Source: JAIOQJ01 sp963718635
GTDB lineage: Bacteria > Planctomycetota > Planctomycetia > Gemmatales > Gemmataceae
Length of the DNA: 64,000 bases
Direction: 5' to 3'
Assembly: GCA_963718635.1 (NCBI GenBank)
Contig: OY970367.1
Location: 1,116,001-1,180,000 of the forward strand
The first letter of the stretch is position 1. The number at the start of each line of letters is the position of its first letter. A program made the position numbers and the translations under genes. The notes beneath the pieces were generated by a model that was given only the letters and a program-made list of their open reading frames with translations, did not search any database and was not told the origin of the DNA. Of the stretch, positions 9,315-18,707 are shown in pieces.

Positions 9315-9617
9315 TCAGTTATCGGTCTTTTTCTTTTTGAACTCGCCCTTGCCGGCAGTGACCACGTCTTTGTCAACCGTCAGAGTCACTTTCATGCCGT
9401 CCTTCCAACGCTCCATGGCCTTGGTTAGCGGGAACTCTTTGTCCTTATATTTTACTTTTGCGTCCGGATCGACTTTGAAGCTCTTTTCCTTGTCGTCGAC
9501 CATGACCGTCACTTTGCCGTCTTCGAACTTCTTGAAGACGCCCTTGATCTCTTCAGCGAACAGGCCGCCGACGACCAAAACCGTCGCGACGACTGCAGCG
9601 AAAAACTTGCGAAACAT
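9315..9617 (-). CDS. small secreted protein, tandem paralogue A
   Basis: A 100-residue protein with a signal peptide (MFRKFFAAVVATVLVVGGLFA), then a lysine- and aspartate-rich domain of repeated short strands (GVFKKFEDGKVTVMVDDKEK, then KVTLTVDKDVV). The same architecture is found in its neighbour at 9789-10067, so the two arose by duplication. The beta-rich, charged composition suggests a small barrel or binding domain in the periplasm. No known function. It has its own intrinsic terminator and probably its own promoter in the 170-bp gap before the paralogue's terminator. Confidence 0.8.
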   Translation of the reverse strand: MFRKFFAAVVATVLVVGGLFAEEIKGVFKKFEDGKVTVMVDDKEKSFKVDPDAKVKYKDKEFPLTKAMERWKDGMKVTLTVDKDVVTAGKGEFKKKKTDN

Positions 9618-9738
9618 GTGTCTGCTTCCTCTTGTGACTAAAAAATGAAGATCTCTTCACCAACCATCGGCTGGGAACGATACGAACAGTTGATAACGAG
9701 AGATAAACCCGGATGAGAAGCAAAGGTAGCGAAACAAA

Positions 9739-9766
9739 AGAAGCCCGCTAAAAATAGCGGGCTTCT
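9739..9766 (-). terminator. intrinsic terminator of the 9789-10067 gene
   Basis: Perfect 12-base arms (AGAAGCCCGCTA and its complement) around a four-base AAAA loop; on the minus strand a TTTTG run follows. It is 22 bp after the stop of the second small secreted protein. Confidence 0.8.
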
Positions 9767-9788
9767 CTACGATGCAGGTGGTAATTGC

Positions 9789-10067
9789 TTACTTCTTGTC
9801 TTTCTTGGCCTTGGTGACGACGTTGTCTTCGACCGTCAGGGTGACCTTATCGCCATCCTTCATCTTGCCAAAAACGTCGGCAGCGGGCATTTCGCCTTTC
9901 TTGCCTTTGAACTTCTCGGCCGACTTGAATGTCTTGTCTTTGTCATCAACGCTGACGGTGACTTTGCCGTCTTCGAACTTCTTGAACACGCCCTTGACTT
10001 CCTCGGCGAACAAGCCGCCGACAACGAGGGTGAGAGCGACAAACGCTGCGAAAAACTTACGGAACAT
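9789..10067 (-). CDS. small secreted protein, tandem paralogue B
   Basis: A 92-residue paralogue of the 9315-9617 product. The signal peptide MFRKFFAAFVALTLVVGGLF is nearly identical, followed by GVFKKFEDGKVTVSVDDKDK and a C-terminal KVTLTVEDNVV with a lysine tail. The central segment differs (AEKFKGKKGEMPAADVF instead of the DPDAKVKYKD stretch), so the copies have diverged in the loop while the strands are conserved. Each copy has its own terminator, so they are separate transcription units. Function unknown. Confidence 0.8.
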   Translation of the reverse strand: MFRKFFAAFVALTLVVGGLFAEEVKGVFKKFEDGKVTVSVDDKDKTFKSAEKFKGKKGEMPAADVFGKMKDGDKVTLTVEDNVVTKAKKDKK

Positions 10068-10354
10068 AGATCAAAGCTCCTTGGTGAACGCCACGACGAA
10101 ACCGGAGACGAGAGAAATTTCGAACTGGCCCATTGCCGGTGCGAAGTCCGGTTTGAACACTTTCCCATGATGATTTCATGAGCGATGCCGGCGCCCGAAT
10201 GCGGGAAACGGAAGCACCGGTTCCCGTATGCTATAATCAACCCTTGGCCGGGCAATAAGTTCCGCCCTCAATTTTCGGAATCCATCATGTTCTTTCCACC
10301 GGGTGCTACAACAGATTCTGGTAAGATTGTGACCCGCCCCGAGTCCTGTCTTAT

Positions 10355-10481
10355 CCTCCCCCTGGCTTTGCAGGGAGAGGGCAGGGTGGGGGTAGAGCAC
10401 TTTGCCCATCAACAAGCGCCTGAACATTCGCAGCCTTTCCCCCCACCCTGCCCTCCCCCCGCAAAGCCGGGGGGAGGGTGG
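10355..10481. repeat. long GC-rich imperfect inverted repeat
   Basis: The left arm (about 10355-10392, with CTGGCTTTGCAGGGAGAGG) and right arm (about 10438-10481, with CCCGCAAAGCCGGGGGGAGG) are complementary with a few mismatches. It lies upstream of the peptide-binding protein gene and inside an upstream in-frame extension of it, so that extension is unlikely to be translated. It looks like a copy of a dispersed palindromic repeat. Confidence 0.6.
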
Positions 10482-10499
10482 GAGAGTAATTCGCCAGAT

Positions 10500-13198
10500 T
10501 TGATTGGCTCACAGGTTCTTGGCCGCCTGCAGACGTCAATCAAACTCTTCATAGCCATGATGCTGGTTGGCGGCCTGATGACGGCGCCCATTGTCTACGC
10601 CCAAGGTGCCAAGAAGCCGCGTGTCGAGGAAGAGGAAGAACCGCTTAAAAAAGAGATGCCGAAGAAAGATGGGCCTATCGAACCGAAGGCAGCGCCCAAA
10701 CCCCTGGCCGAACCGGGCCTTCAGCATGTCGCCACCGAACTGGCTAAAGCGAAGAACTACTTCATTCGCGATTACCTCGGCCGCATTGCGCTGCCCTACG
10801 ACAACCTGGTGCCTGCCCGCGGCGTCAGGCCTTATAAAATTTTCCCCCTGCCGGACCTGACGCTGCCTGAGGCCAAATTCAGTTATTTGCTGCTGCTCAA
10901 CGACGACTTGACGAAAGGAATCAAAAAGGAACTGCCCACTGGCTCGGGCTTTAGTCTACAGCCCTATGAAGAGATTGTTCTCGAAGAAACCAATCGAATG
11001 CTCGACCCCAAAATGGCGGCCAAGCTCGATGGGATGAAGCGCGATGACCTCGAGGATTTGGCTGTTAGGATTCTGCAAGGGACGCGAAGCTGGCATGCGG
11101 GGCAGGTCGAAAAGTCGGGCAGGGTCGGGAAGGGATGGCAAGCAGTCGATGAAAAGCTGCGTCGGCGGATTATAGAGATACGCTGCGATCAGTTGAAAGC
11201 GAGCATGGCAGCGAAAAATTGGAAGCGTGCCGAAGAGATCGCCGGCGAGTTGAGTAATTTCGGCGACGACCCGATCGCTCGCAAAGAGATTTACAAGCTG
11301 TTGCTGCGCAAAGCGATGGAGGCTGTTGGCTCGGACCGCGATGAAGATTACGTGGCTCTACGCGAAGCGCTGAACCAGTATGAAAACATCGCCGGCGGCC
11401 GGGGCGACGAGTTGGCATTGGCTGCCAGACGGCAGTTGACAGTTCGCGCGAAGCAATATGCCGGGGCGGCGCGGAAACAGAGCGAGGATAACCAGAACGG
11501 CACTGCCATCAATCTGCTGAAGAACGCCGAGGCGCTCGATCCGGATCTGCCTGATATTCAAAAGTTGCGCTCCAAACTGCGCGATCGCGTTCTCTATGTG
11601 GGCGTTCCGCGCTTGCCGGAACGCCTGTCTCCAGCGGGGGTGCGCGATGAATCCGAACAGTGGGGGATGGAACTCTTATTCGAAAGCCTACTGGAAGCCG
11701 TTCCCGACGCGGAGACGGGGCGACGTTTCCGGCCGCAACTGGCAGTTGGCTTGCCGAAACTGGCGTCGCTGGAACGTGATTTCACCCTTTCAAAGAGCGC
11801 GCGGTGGTCAAACGACGGCAAAAGTTTAGACGCTCGCGATGTCCTGGGCACGCTCGAATTGCTCCGCGCAAAGCCGCAGCTTGGTTGTTCGGATGGGCTT
11901 GACGTATTGGCCCTGGAGCGGGCGCGGATCGACGACAACCCGTTTTCGCTGCGCCTGCACTATAGCCAGGGCGTGCTGGAACCGCTGGGGAGAACAACTT
12001 TCAAAGTGCTGCCGGCCCGTTATCTCAAGGCCAATAATCTCGAAGTTGATGACGACGCGTTCGCCCATAAGCCCTTTGGCAGCGGGCCGTTTCGATACGA
12101 AGGCCGTGAAGCCGATAACGGCGACCGGGAAGCCGCCGTCTTTCGCGCTAACCCCTACTACAGCCAGCGAAATGGAAAGTTCGGATTGCCGAACATCCGA
12201 GAGATTCGTTTCATCGTTCCCAAGCTGTCGAACGTAGGCGCCGACTTCGCGGGCGGCCAACTGCATCTGGCGCTCGATGTTCCGACGGCCGACATTGTCC
12301 GGTATCGCGACGACCCGCGAGTAGTTGGACTGGTCGATTTGCACACGCCCGCGCTGAACCGGCGCATCTGGATGCTGGCGATCAACCACCGTCGGCAGGC
12401 GCTGCAGAATGTCGATCTACGGCGTGGATTGTCCGCTGCCATTGATCGCGATCTACTCATCAATGAAGTTTTTCGGACCGAGACAAGTAAAAATTATCAT
12501 CGGCCGCTGGCCGGGCCATTTCCTCCCAATAGTTGGGCGACGCCCGAGAAAGCCCGAAAGTCTGAAGGCGCGCTTTACAACAAAGCGCTTGCAGGCGGCC
12601 TGTTAAATGCTGCGGCCGGCAAGAACAAAGTGACTCTGCGCCTTGTCGTTCCGGATGATGATGCCTTGGCCATCCGCGCCTGCAATCGCATGAAAGAGAT
12701 GATTGAAGCGGCCGCAAAAAAAACAGGCGATGATGCACCGTCAGTGGAAATCGTACTCGATCCGGTTACCCCCAAAGTATTTTGGTGGAAGATCGAGCGC
12801 GAGCAGGATTTTGACTTGGCCTACATTCCTTACGATTTCAAAGACGATCAATACTGGCTCGGAAGCCTGCTAGACCCCGCGGCTGCCGTGCCCGGCGGAC
12901 GCAACTTGCTCGGCTACCTTGCCGAGGAAGCAATCCTCAACCCGACGACCGAGCGCTGCGCACCGCCCTCGACAACATTCGATCCCATCGCGATTTCCGC
13001 GATAGCGTTCGCCAAGAGACCTGGAAAGTTCATGCCAAGTTCCTCGAGCGAATGCCGTTCGTGCCGCTTTGGCAACTCGATCGCCATATGATCGTCAGTC
13101 GCAATTTGGAGATGTTCCTGGATGGCGCCAAGCTCAATCCCGATCGGCTCGATCCCGCGGTTATATTCAGCGGTGTCGAGGGATGGCGGCTGAAGTAG
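10500..13198 (+). CDS. peptide/nickel-type ABC substrate-binding protein with a long N-terminal extension (one frame break)
   Basis: Secreted protein of about 900 residues. A hydrophobic leader (LFIAMMLVGGLMTAPIVYAQG) is followed by a basic/acidic linker, an alpha-helical region up to about residue 360, and then an SBP_bac_5 (family 5 extracellular solute-binding) domain. Recognisable parts are FESLLEA, ARDVLGTLELLR, PFGSGPFRYEG and the helix LRRGLSAAIDRDLL. The frame changes near base 12945; the next frame continues DRALRTALDNIRSH and ends FSGVEGWRLK at 13198, the usual family ending. The start is uncertain: a TTG at 10500 leaves a proper basic N-region before the leader, while ATGs at 10557 and 10560 would leave none. 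No permease genes are adjacent, so the binding protein is an orphan here. Confidence 0.75.
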
Positions 13199-13210
13199 AA
13201 GCGCTTCGCC

Positions 13211-13280
13211 AGCGAGCCGGGAGCGTCAGCGACCGGAGAATTTTGATCTTTTTCCAGTCGCTTACGCTCTTGGCTCGCTA
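13211..13280. repeat. GCGAGCC-type inverted repeat
   Basis: The arms are about 13211-13237 (AGCGAGCCGGGAGCGTCAGC) and 13254-13280 (its approximate complement ending TTGGCTCGCT). Related copies occur at 18585-18668, 38875-38900 and 40216-40300, so this is a dispersed repeat family. Confidence 0.6.
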
Positions 13281-13417
13281 AAGTGCCATAGCACACACAC
13301 CGAACAGAGCACTATTGCCACCAAAAAGATCGCCTTTCCCTCCTTTCCAAGATTTGCGATACTTCTTTTCGTCAAACGGTGACACGGAATCTATTCCAGC
13401 GACAGGAAGTCGATCTC

Positions 13418-14563
13418 ATGCATTTATTCATTAGCGCTGGTGAGCCAAGCGGCGATCTGCACGGCGCCAATCTGATCAAAGCCCTCAAGCGGGTCGATCC
13501 GTCGATTCAATGCGTCGGCTTTGGCGGCGAGCGTATGGAGGCCGAAGGGTGCCGGCTGCTTTTCCCGCTCACCAAATTGGCGGTGATGTGGTTCTTTCAC
13601 GCGATCCTCAACATCTTCAAATTCATACGCTTGCTCAAGCAGGCCAAGACGTACTTCAAGGAACAAAAGCCGGACGCGGTGGTCGTCATCGATTTCCCCG
13701 GCTTCCATTGGGCGTTGGCCAAGCGCGCCCACGCGGAAGGCATTCCCGTTTACTACTTTGTGCCGCCGCAATTGTGGGCTTGGGCGCCGTGGCGGGTGGA
13801 AAAAATGAAGCGCTGGTTCAAACACGTTCTCTCGGCACTGCCGTTCGAAGACAAATGGTATCGCGAACGCGGCATGAGTTCCGAGTATATCGGCCACCCC
13901 TATTGGGATGAATTGGCTGAGAAGAAAATCGACCTCGATTTCGTCGAACATCAGCGGACGCGCGTTGGTCGAATTATCGGCATCCTGCCCGGATCGCGCA
14001 TGCAGGAGGTTTCGCGGAATCTACCCGATATGTTGCAAGCGGCGGTTCAAATCCATCGGCAACATCCCGAAACCTGTTTCATGGTTGCCAGCTTCAACGA
14101 AGCCCAGGCCGAGGTTGCCCGTAAATTGCTCGCTAAGCTGAGTCTGCCGATCACGGTTTGTGTCGCTCGAACTCCTGAAGTAATCGAGTTGGCGGAAGCG
14201 TGCATTTCCGTCTCGGGCTCTGTGAGCCTGGAACTGATGAATAAACTGAAGCCCACTGTAATCGTTTATCGGCTTAGCTGGATCGCCCTGCGCGTTGGCC
14301 GTGCATTCATGCATTGCAAACATATCACGCTCGTGAATCTGTTAGCGGAGCGCGAGATCTACCCGGAATTCCTGACCGACCATTCCGCCGCCGAAGGAAT
14401 CGCCGGCCGTATCCTCGACTGGCTCGACCATCCCGCCAAGGTGCAGGAAGTGCGTGAAGCACTGCAAAAGGTCAAAGATCAAGTCGCAGTTCCGGGCGCC
14501 TGCAAGCGGGCGGCGGAGTTCTTAGGCGGGGAATTGTTGGAGCGGAAAAGGCTGGCTGCGTAA
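13418..14563 (+). CDS. lpxB: lipid-A-disaccharide synthase
   Basis: Glycosyltransferase family 19 enzyme that joins UDP-2,3-diacylglucosamine and lipid X to form the lipid A disaccharide at the inner membrane. The N-terminal signature SAGEPSGDLHGANL is immediately after the chosen ATG (13418), with VVIDFPGFHW, PPQLWAWAPWRV and YIGHPYWDEL following. The C-terminal half holds GILPGSRMQEV and the donor-binding SGSVSLELM region. Length (381 residues) is normal. Other lipid A genes are not clustered here except a metallophosphatase resembling LpxH at 28 kb. Its presence implies lipid A synthesis in this organism. Confidence 0.93.
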   Translation: MHLFISAGEPSGDLHGANLIKALKRVDPSIQCVGFGGERMEAEGCRLLFPLTKLAVMWFFHAILNIFKFIRLLKQAKTYFKEQKPDAVVVIDFPGFHWALAKRAHAEGIPVYYFVPPQLWAWAPWRVEKMKRWFKHVLSALPFEDKWYRERGMSSEYIGHPYWDELAEKKIDLDFVEHQRTRVGRIIGILPGSRMQEVSRNLPDMLQAAVQIHRQHPETCFMVASFNEAQAEVARKLLAKLSLPITVCVARTPEVIELAEACISVSGSVSLELMNKLKPTVIVYRLSWIALRVGRAFMHCKHITLVNLLAEREIYPEFLTDHSAAEGIAGRILDWLDHPAKVQEVREALQKVKDQVAVPGACKRAAEFLGGELLERKRLAA

Positions 14564-14578
14564 GCCGTACGATGTCTG

Positions 14579-15244
14579 TTATTTTACTTCCAATCGAAAC
14601 TTCGGATGGCCCACTTTGTCTTTCGTTTCCGTCAAGCGAAAGGACTTGCCGAAAACAGCCGACTTCAACCAACCACTGACTTTGCGCACGGAGACGAATC
14701 CTTTCGCGTTCCGCCGAAGGATCTCGAAGACCGGCGGACTCGTTCGCGCATCGACGCGCCAGTACTCCTCAATGCCCGCACGAAAATAATCTTCCGGAAG
14801 AAAATCGAAGTCTTTCTTGATCGATCCATCGCTGACGATTTCGAGAACCATCTCTGGAGAGCCGACGACCTCCGTGTACCCGTGGGCGGCGCCCTCGATC
14901 AGGCATACACGCCCATCTTCCCAAGCTTCATGAGTGAAAAAGGTTCCATCCGGTTCCCCAGACAACCCGGCGTCGAGATTCGACAGCAGCAAGCCATCGG
15001 GGACAAAGCGACCGGTATCCTCTGCATCAACTAAAAGGGAAAGGGTTTGGTAAAAGGCGGTCTTGACAGCCAAATGTGAAAACAGTTGTTCCATGCTCAT
15101 ATCCGCCCAGACGCCGCCGCGAAGCCACCAGATGTTTCCATGTTCCGGAAAAGCGGGGTCGTGAGCCCAGCGACGAAACGACTCCTGATCCTTCACCCAG
15201 GAAGGGATTTCGAGTTCGACGTCTTCGACGATTACGGTGGTCAT
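14579..15244 (-). CDS. Uma2 family (DUF820) endonuclease-like protein
   Basis: A 221-residue protein with the PD-(D/E)xK-like core of the Uma2 family: GEPDGTFF near residue 97 and the paired strand MVLEIVSDGS near 132, then DFLPEDYFRAGIEEYWRVDAR. Uma2 proteins are abundant in cyanobacteria and planctomycetes and have a restriction-endonuclease fold; a cellular role is not established. The gene is convergent with lpxB, with only 15 bp between stops. It stands alone and the ATG at 15244 is the natural start. Confidence 0.82.
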   Translation of the reverse strand: MTTVIVEDVELEIPSWVKDQESFRRWAHDPAFPEHGNIWWLRGGVWADMSMEQLFSHLAVKTAFYQTLSLLVDAEDTGRFVPDGLLLSNLDAGLSGEPDGTFFTHEAWEDGRVCLIEGAAHGYTEVVGSPEMVLEIVSDGSIKKDFDFLPEDYFRAGIEEYWRVDARTSPPVFEILRRNAKGFVSVRKVSGWLKSAVFGKSFRLTETKDKVGHPKFRLEVK

Positions 15245-15308
15245 TGGCTTTTCTCGCAGGTGCGGAGCATGAGCATTCTAAGAAATCTGTAAGTATCGAG
15301 AAGCAGCC

Positions 15309-15650
15309 TCACTCCATGTACTCCTTCATATCCTCAAGTAGAGCATCGAAATCGGGAGCCATGTAAAGAATAGAGCCTTTAAGCGCTCCTGGCCCCGGTC
15401 GCGGACGCCCTGTGCCACGATCTTTGTGCGCTAAGTCGTCAGTCAAGATCGCATGAATCTTATCGCTGAGACGTTCGAAATTAAGTCCACGCAAAGCGCA
15501 GAGAGCCCGCAAGCGTGCGTCAAAGTCCTCTTTTGGCGTTGGCTGCTGACTAACCGACACTACGATTTCGCCTTCCGGCAGCGACACCCCCGCTGGCGGA
15601 CGGATTAGGCCATCGGGGCCAACAAGGGTCGTGAATTGAATCGCGTTCAT
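15309..15650 (-). CDS. orphan DUF2281-like antitoxin
   Basis: A 113-residue protein. The N-terminus resembles a small beta/swapped-hairpin domain (DGLIRPPAGVSLPEGEIVV) and the C-terminus ends GSILYMAPDFDALLEDMKEYM. The latter matches the toxin-binding tail of DUF2281 antitoxins, in which an Asp-Phe-Asp stretch precedes a short acidic helix. Such antitoxins normally precede a PIN-domain toxin; none follows here, because the next gene downstream is the Uma2 gene. A perfect Shine-Dalgarno (AGGAGG, six bases before the ATG) supports the start. Antitoxin identity is inferred from the tail. Confidence 0.6.
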   Translation of the reverse strand: MNAIQFTTLVGPDGLIRPPAGVSLPEGEIVVSVSQQPTPKEDFDARLRALCALRGLNFERLSDKIHAILTDDLAHKDRGTGRPRPGPGALKGSILYMAPDFDALLEDMKEYME

Positions 15651-15732
15651 GGGATACCTCCTAATTCATCGTAACATGCTGCGGCTGCAGATAATCGATC
15701 AAATTGTCATGATAAATGCACGCCAAAGACAA

Positions 15733-15760
15733 TCGGCCTTCGGAAATCACCGAAGGCCGA
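15733..15760 (-). terminator. hairpin after ppdK
   Basis: Perfect 11-base arms (TCGGCCTTCGG) with a six-base loop, 24 bp beyond the ppdK stop. The following minus-strand sequence (TTGTCTTT) is only moderately T-rich, so termination is likely but not certain. Confidence 0.6.
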
Positions 15761-15783
15761 CGTCTGCTTGTATTTCATTCCTC

Positions 15784-18447
15784 TTACTTATCTCTCGCCG
15801 TATCTCCCAGCGCCGCTTGCGCTGCTGCCAGCCTTGCAATTGGGACGCGGAACGGTGAGCAGCTCACGTAATCCATACCGACTTTGTGACAGAACATTAC
15901 GCTATCCGGATCGCCGCCGTGCTCGCCGCAGATGCCGACTTTCAGGTGTTGTTTGGCGGTTGCCTGCCGGCTCTCTCGACCTTTCTTGATGCCGATCTCA
16001 ATCAACTGGCCAACGCCTTTCACGTCAATCGACTGGAACGGATCGACCGGCAGGATCTTGTCCGCCAAGTATGTCGGCATGAAGCCTTTGATGTCGTCCC
16101 GGCTGAACCCGAAGGTCATTTGGGTCAGGTCGTTGGTGCCGAACGAGAAGAACTCCGCTTCGACCGCGATCTGGTCGGCCGTCAAGGCAGCGCGAGGCAG
16201 TTCGATCATCGTGCCTATCTGGTATTCGACCTTCATGCCCGCCTTGGCCATGCACTCGTCGGCAATGGCGATCGCTCGCTTCTTCAGAATAATGAGTTCT
16301 TCAACCACGCCCACCAGCGGGATCATGATCTCCGGCAGAACGCTCTTGCCTTTCTTCTTTACCTCAATGGCCGCTTCGATGATGGCCCGCACTTGCATGT
16401 CGCCGATTTCGGGGAACACCAACGGCAGCCGACAGCCGCGGAAGCCCATCATCGGGTTCATTTCGTGTAGCTCTTCGACGCGCTCGAAGATTTTTTCGAC
16501 CGACACGCCAACCTGTTTGGCGACCGACTCCGCGCCGGCGCGATTGTCTTTCTGCGGCAGGAACTCGTGTAGCGGCGGATCGAGCAGGCGAATGGTGACC
16601 GGATAGCCGTCCATCGCTTCGAAGATGCCGACAAAGTCCGCTTTCTGGTAAGGCTCAATTTTCGCCAGTGCCTTTTTGCGACCTTCGACCGTGGTCGAGA
16701 GAATCATTTCACGCACAGCGGCAATGCGATCTTCGCCGAAGAACATATGCTCGGTACGGCAAAGCCCGATTCCTTCGGCGCCGAACTCGCGCGCTTTCAA
16801 CGCATCGGCCGGGCTGTCGGCATTGGTGCGAATCTTCAGCTTGCGGGCTTTGTCGGCCCAGGTCATCAAAGTGGCGAAATCGCCCGTCATCGTGGGGGCA
16901 ATAGTCTCAACCTTGCCGATCATCACATCGCCGGTGGTTCCGTTGATGGTGATGAAGTCGCCCGCCTTAACGGAATGGCCGGCGATCATCACGGTTTGAC
17001 TCTTCTCATCGATCTTCACCGCTTCGCAGCCAACAACGCAGGGCTTGCCCCAACCGCGTGCGACCACGGCCGCATGACTCGCCTTGCCGCCGGTGCTGGT
17101 GAGAATACCGCGTGCCAGATGCATGCCCGCGACGTCTTCCGGGCTCGTTTCCTTGCGAACGAGCATGATCGGATCGGTCGGGTGCTTGGCCGCATGTTCG
17201 ACTGCCGCTTCGGCCGAAAGCACCACCATGCCCGAAGCACCGCCGGGGCTAGCGGCGATGCCCTGCGCAACCGATTTGACCTTCGACTTTGGATCGAGCT
17301 GCGGCTGCAAGAGATGGTTCAACGAGTCCGGCGCCACACGCTTGACGGCCGTCGCTTCGTCGATCTTCTTTTCCTTCACCATCTCGACGGCGATGCGCAC
17401 GGCAGCGGTGCCCGTCCGTTTGCCGGTTCGCGTTTGCAGCATATAGAGTGTGCCGTCTTGGACGGTGAACTCGATATCCTGCATCTCTTTGTAATGCTGT
17501 TCGAGCTTCTCGCGGATGTCGCAAAGATGCTTGTAAACCTTGGGCATCTGCTCATCGAGCTTGGCGATCGGCTCGGGCGTGCGAATGCCGGCAACCACGT
17601 CTTCGCCCTGGGCGTTGATGAGGTAATCGCCATAAAATACGTTTTCGCCGGTGTTCGGATCGCGCGTGAAGGCGACGCCGGTGCCCGACCCCTCGCCCAT
17701 GTTGCCGAAGACCATCGCCTGAACATTTACAGCCGTCCCTTTGAGGCCGGTGATGCGCTCGATGCGGCGGTATTCAATGGCCTTGTTGCCGTTCCACGAA
17801 TTGAACACTGCATTGATCGACAGCATCAACTGCTTGCGCGGGTCTTGCGGAAAGTCTTCGCCGACATGTTTCTTGTAGACGGCCTTGTACCGCTTCACCA
17901 GTTCCTTCAGGTCGTCCACGCTTAAATCGGTGTCGAGCTTTGCTTTCTTTTCGCTTTTCAGCGTGGAAATCTCATGTTCGAATGCCTCGTGTTCGACACC
18001 CATGGCAGTCGAGCCGAACATGTCGATGACACGGCGATAGCTGTCGTAAGCGAAACGCGGGTTCCCCGTCTTCTTCGCCAACCCTTCCACGGACGCGTCT
18101 GAAAGGCCGAGGTTGAGAATGGTATTCATCATGCCGGGCATCGACAGGGCAGCGCCTGAACGGACCGAGACGAGCAAGGGATCGTTATGATCGCCGAACT
18201 TCTTGCCAAATTCTGCTTCGACCTTTTTGACCGCCGCATCAATCTCGGGGATGGCGGCTTCGGGAATTTTCTTGCCGTGATCGTAATAAGCGGCACAGAC
18301 TTCCGTTGTAATGGTAAAGCCGGCCGGCACCGGAATGCCGATCAGGCACATCTCGGCCAGGTTAGCGCCTTTGCCGCCCAGAAGTTCCTTCATCTTGCCG
18401 TTGCCATCGGCCGATTTGCCGCCGAACGAATAAACGTGTTTCGACAT
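15784..18447 (-). CDS. ppdK: pyruvate, phosphate dikinase
   Basis: Interconverts ATP, phosphate and pyruvate with AMP, pyrophosphate and phosphoenolpyruvate through a phospho-histidine carrier. All three domains are intact over 887 residues. The ATP-grasp-type domain carries GGKGANLAEM and GSGTGVAFTRDPNTGE. The swivelling domain has the catalytic His in TGGKASHAAVVARGWGKPCVVG (His within GKASHAAV). The C-terminal PEP/pyruvate barrel has GLCRTEHMF, SFGTNDLTQM and the active-site Cys in GICGEHGGDP. The enzyme usually works in gluconeogenic or glycolytic PEP/pyruvate conversion. It is transcribed alone. Confidence 0.96.
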   Translation of the reverse strand: MSKHVYSFGGKSADGNGKMKELLGGKGANLAEMCLIGIPVPAGFTITTEVCAAYYDHGKKIPEAAIPEIDAAVKKVEAEFGKKFGDHNDPLLVSVRSGAALSMPGMMNTILNLGLSDASVEGLAKKTGNPRFAYDSYRRVIDMFGSTAMGVEHEAFEHEISTLKSEKKAKLDTDLSVDDLKELVKRYKAVYKKHVGEDFPQDPRKQLMLSINAVFNSWNGNKAIEYRRIERITGLKGTAVNVQAMVFGNMGEGSGTGVAFTRDPNTGENVFYGDYLINAQGEDVVAGIRTPEPIAKLDEQMPKVYKHLCDIREKLEQHYKEMQDIEFTVQDGTLYMLQTRTGKRTGTAAVRIAVEMVKEKKIDEATAVKRVAPDSLNHLLQPQLDPKSKVKSVAQGIAASPGGASGMVVLSAEAAVEHAAKHPTDPIMLVRKETSPEDVAGMHLARGILTSTGGKASHAAVVARGWGKPCVVGCEAVKIDEKSQTVMIAGHSVKAGDFITINGTTGDVMIGKVETIAPTMTGDFATLMTWADKARKLKIRTNADSPADALKAREFGAEGIGLCRTEHMFFGEDRIAAVREMILSTTVEGRKKALAKIEPYQKADFVGIFEAMDGYPVTIRLLDPPLHEFLPQKDNRAGAESVAKQVGVSVEKIFERVEELHEMNPMMGFRGCRLPLVFPEIGDMQVRAIIEAAIEVKKKGKSVLPEIMIPLVGVVEELIILKKRAIAIADECMAKAGMKVEYQIGTMIELPRAALTADQIAVEAEFFSFGTNDLTQMTFGFSRDDIKGFMPTYLADKILPVDPFQSIDVKGVGQLIEIGIKKGRESRQATAKQHLKVGICGEHGGDPDSVMFCHKVGMDYVSCSPFRVPIARLAAAQAALGDTARDK

Positions 18448-18584
18448 GTTACGTGTTGCCCTATGTCAGTGACCGCGATCCGCCGCTCCGGCGAGTCGTC
18501 CCGTGTGAATCAGTTGATAAATGTATGAATGCAGGGGAATCAAGTGAAGTCCGGGGGAGCCCGATGCCGCGCGAAGGGATTCAG

Positions 18585-18668
18585 GGCGAGCCAGGAGGCG
18601 CAAGCGACTGGAGTGAGTGTTGCACGCAGCTTTCGGGCGGCTCCAGTCGCTCACGCTCCTGGCTCGCC
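18585..18668. repeat. GGCGAGCC-type inverted repeat upstream of the toxin-antitoxin region
   Basis: The left arm is 18585-18613 and the right arm 18641-18668; ends are GGCGAGCCAGGAG and CTCCTGGCTCGCC. The arms are nearly complementary (one or two mismatches). This is the best preserved copy of the family also seen at 13211, 38875 and 40216. The region 18448-18707 otherwise holds no clear gene. Confidence 0.7.
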
Positions 18669-18707
18669 AACAAAGCGACTTTCGCCTCACTCGTGTTTTT
18701 GCTGCGC

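Noticed and set aside
10232..10237. TATAAT at 10232 as a promoter of the peptide-binding protein gene
   Set aside because: No -35 partner and about 260 bases from the likely start.
10185..10499. Upstream extension of the peptide-binding protein
   Set aside because: It runs through a long inverted repeat and lies before a clear signal-peptide-like segment.
11826..12389. Antisense open frame within the peptide-binding protein gene
   Set aside because: No domain, and the sense frame is a clear SBP_bac_5 protein.
16747..17925. Open frame of 392 codons opposite ppdK
   Set aside because: It is a shadow of the GC-rich codon pattern of ppdK, with low-complexity His/Asp/Gly-rich translation and no recognisable domain.
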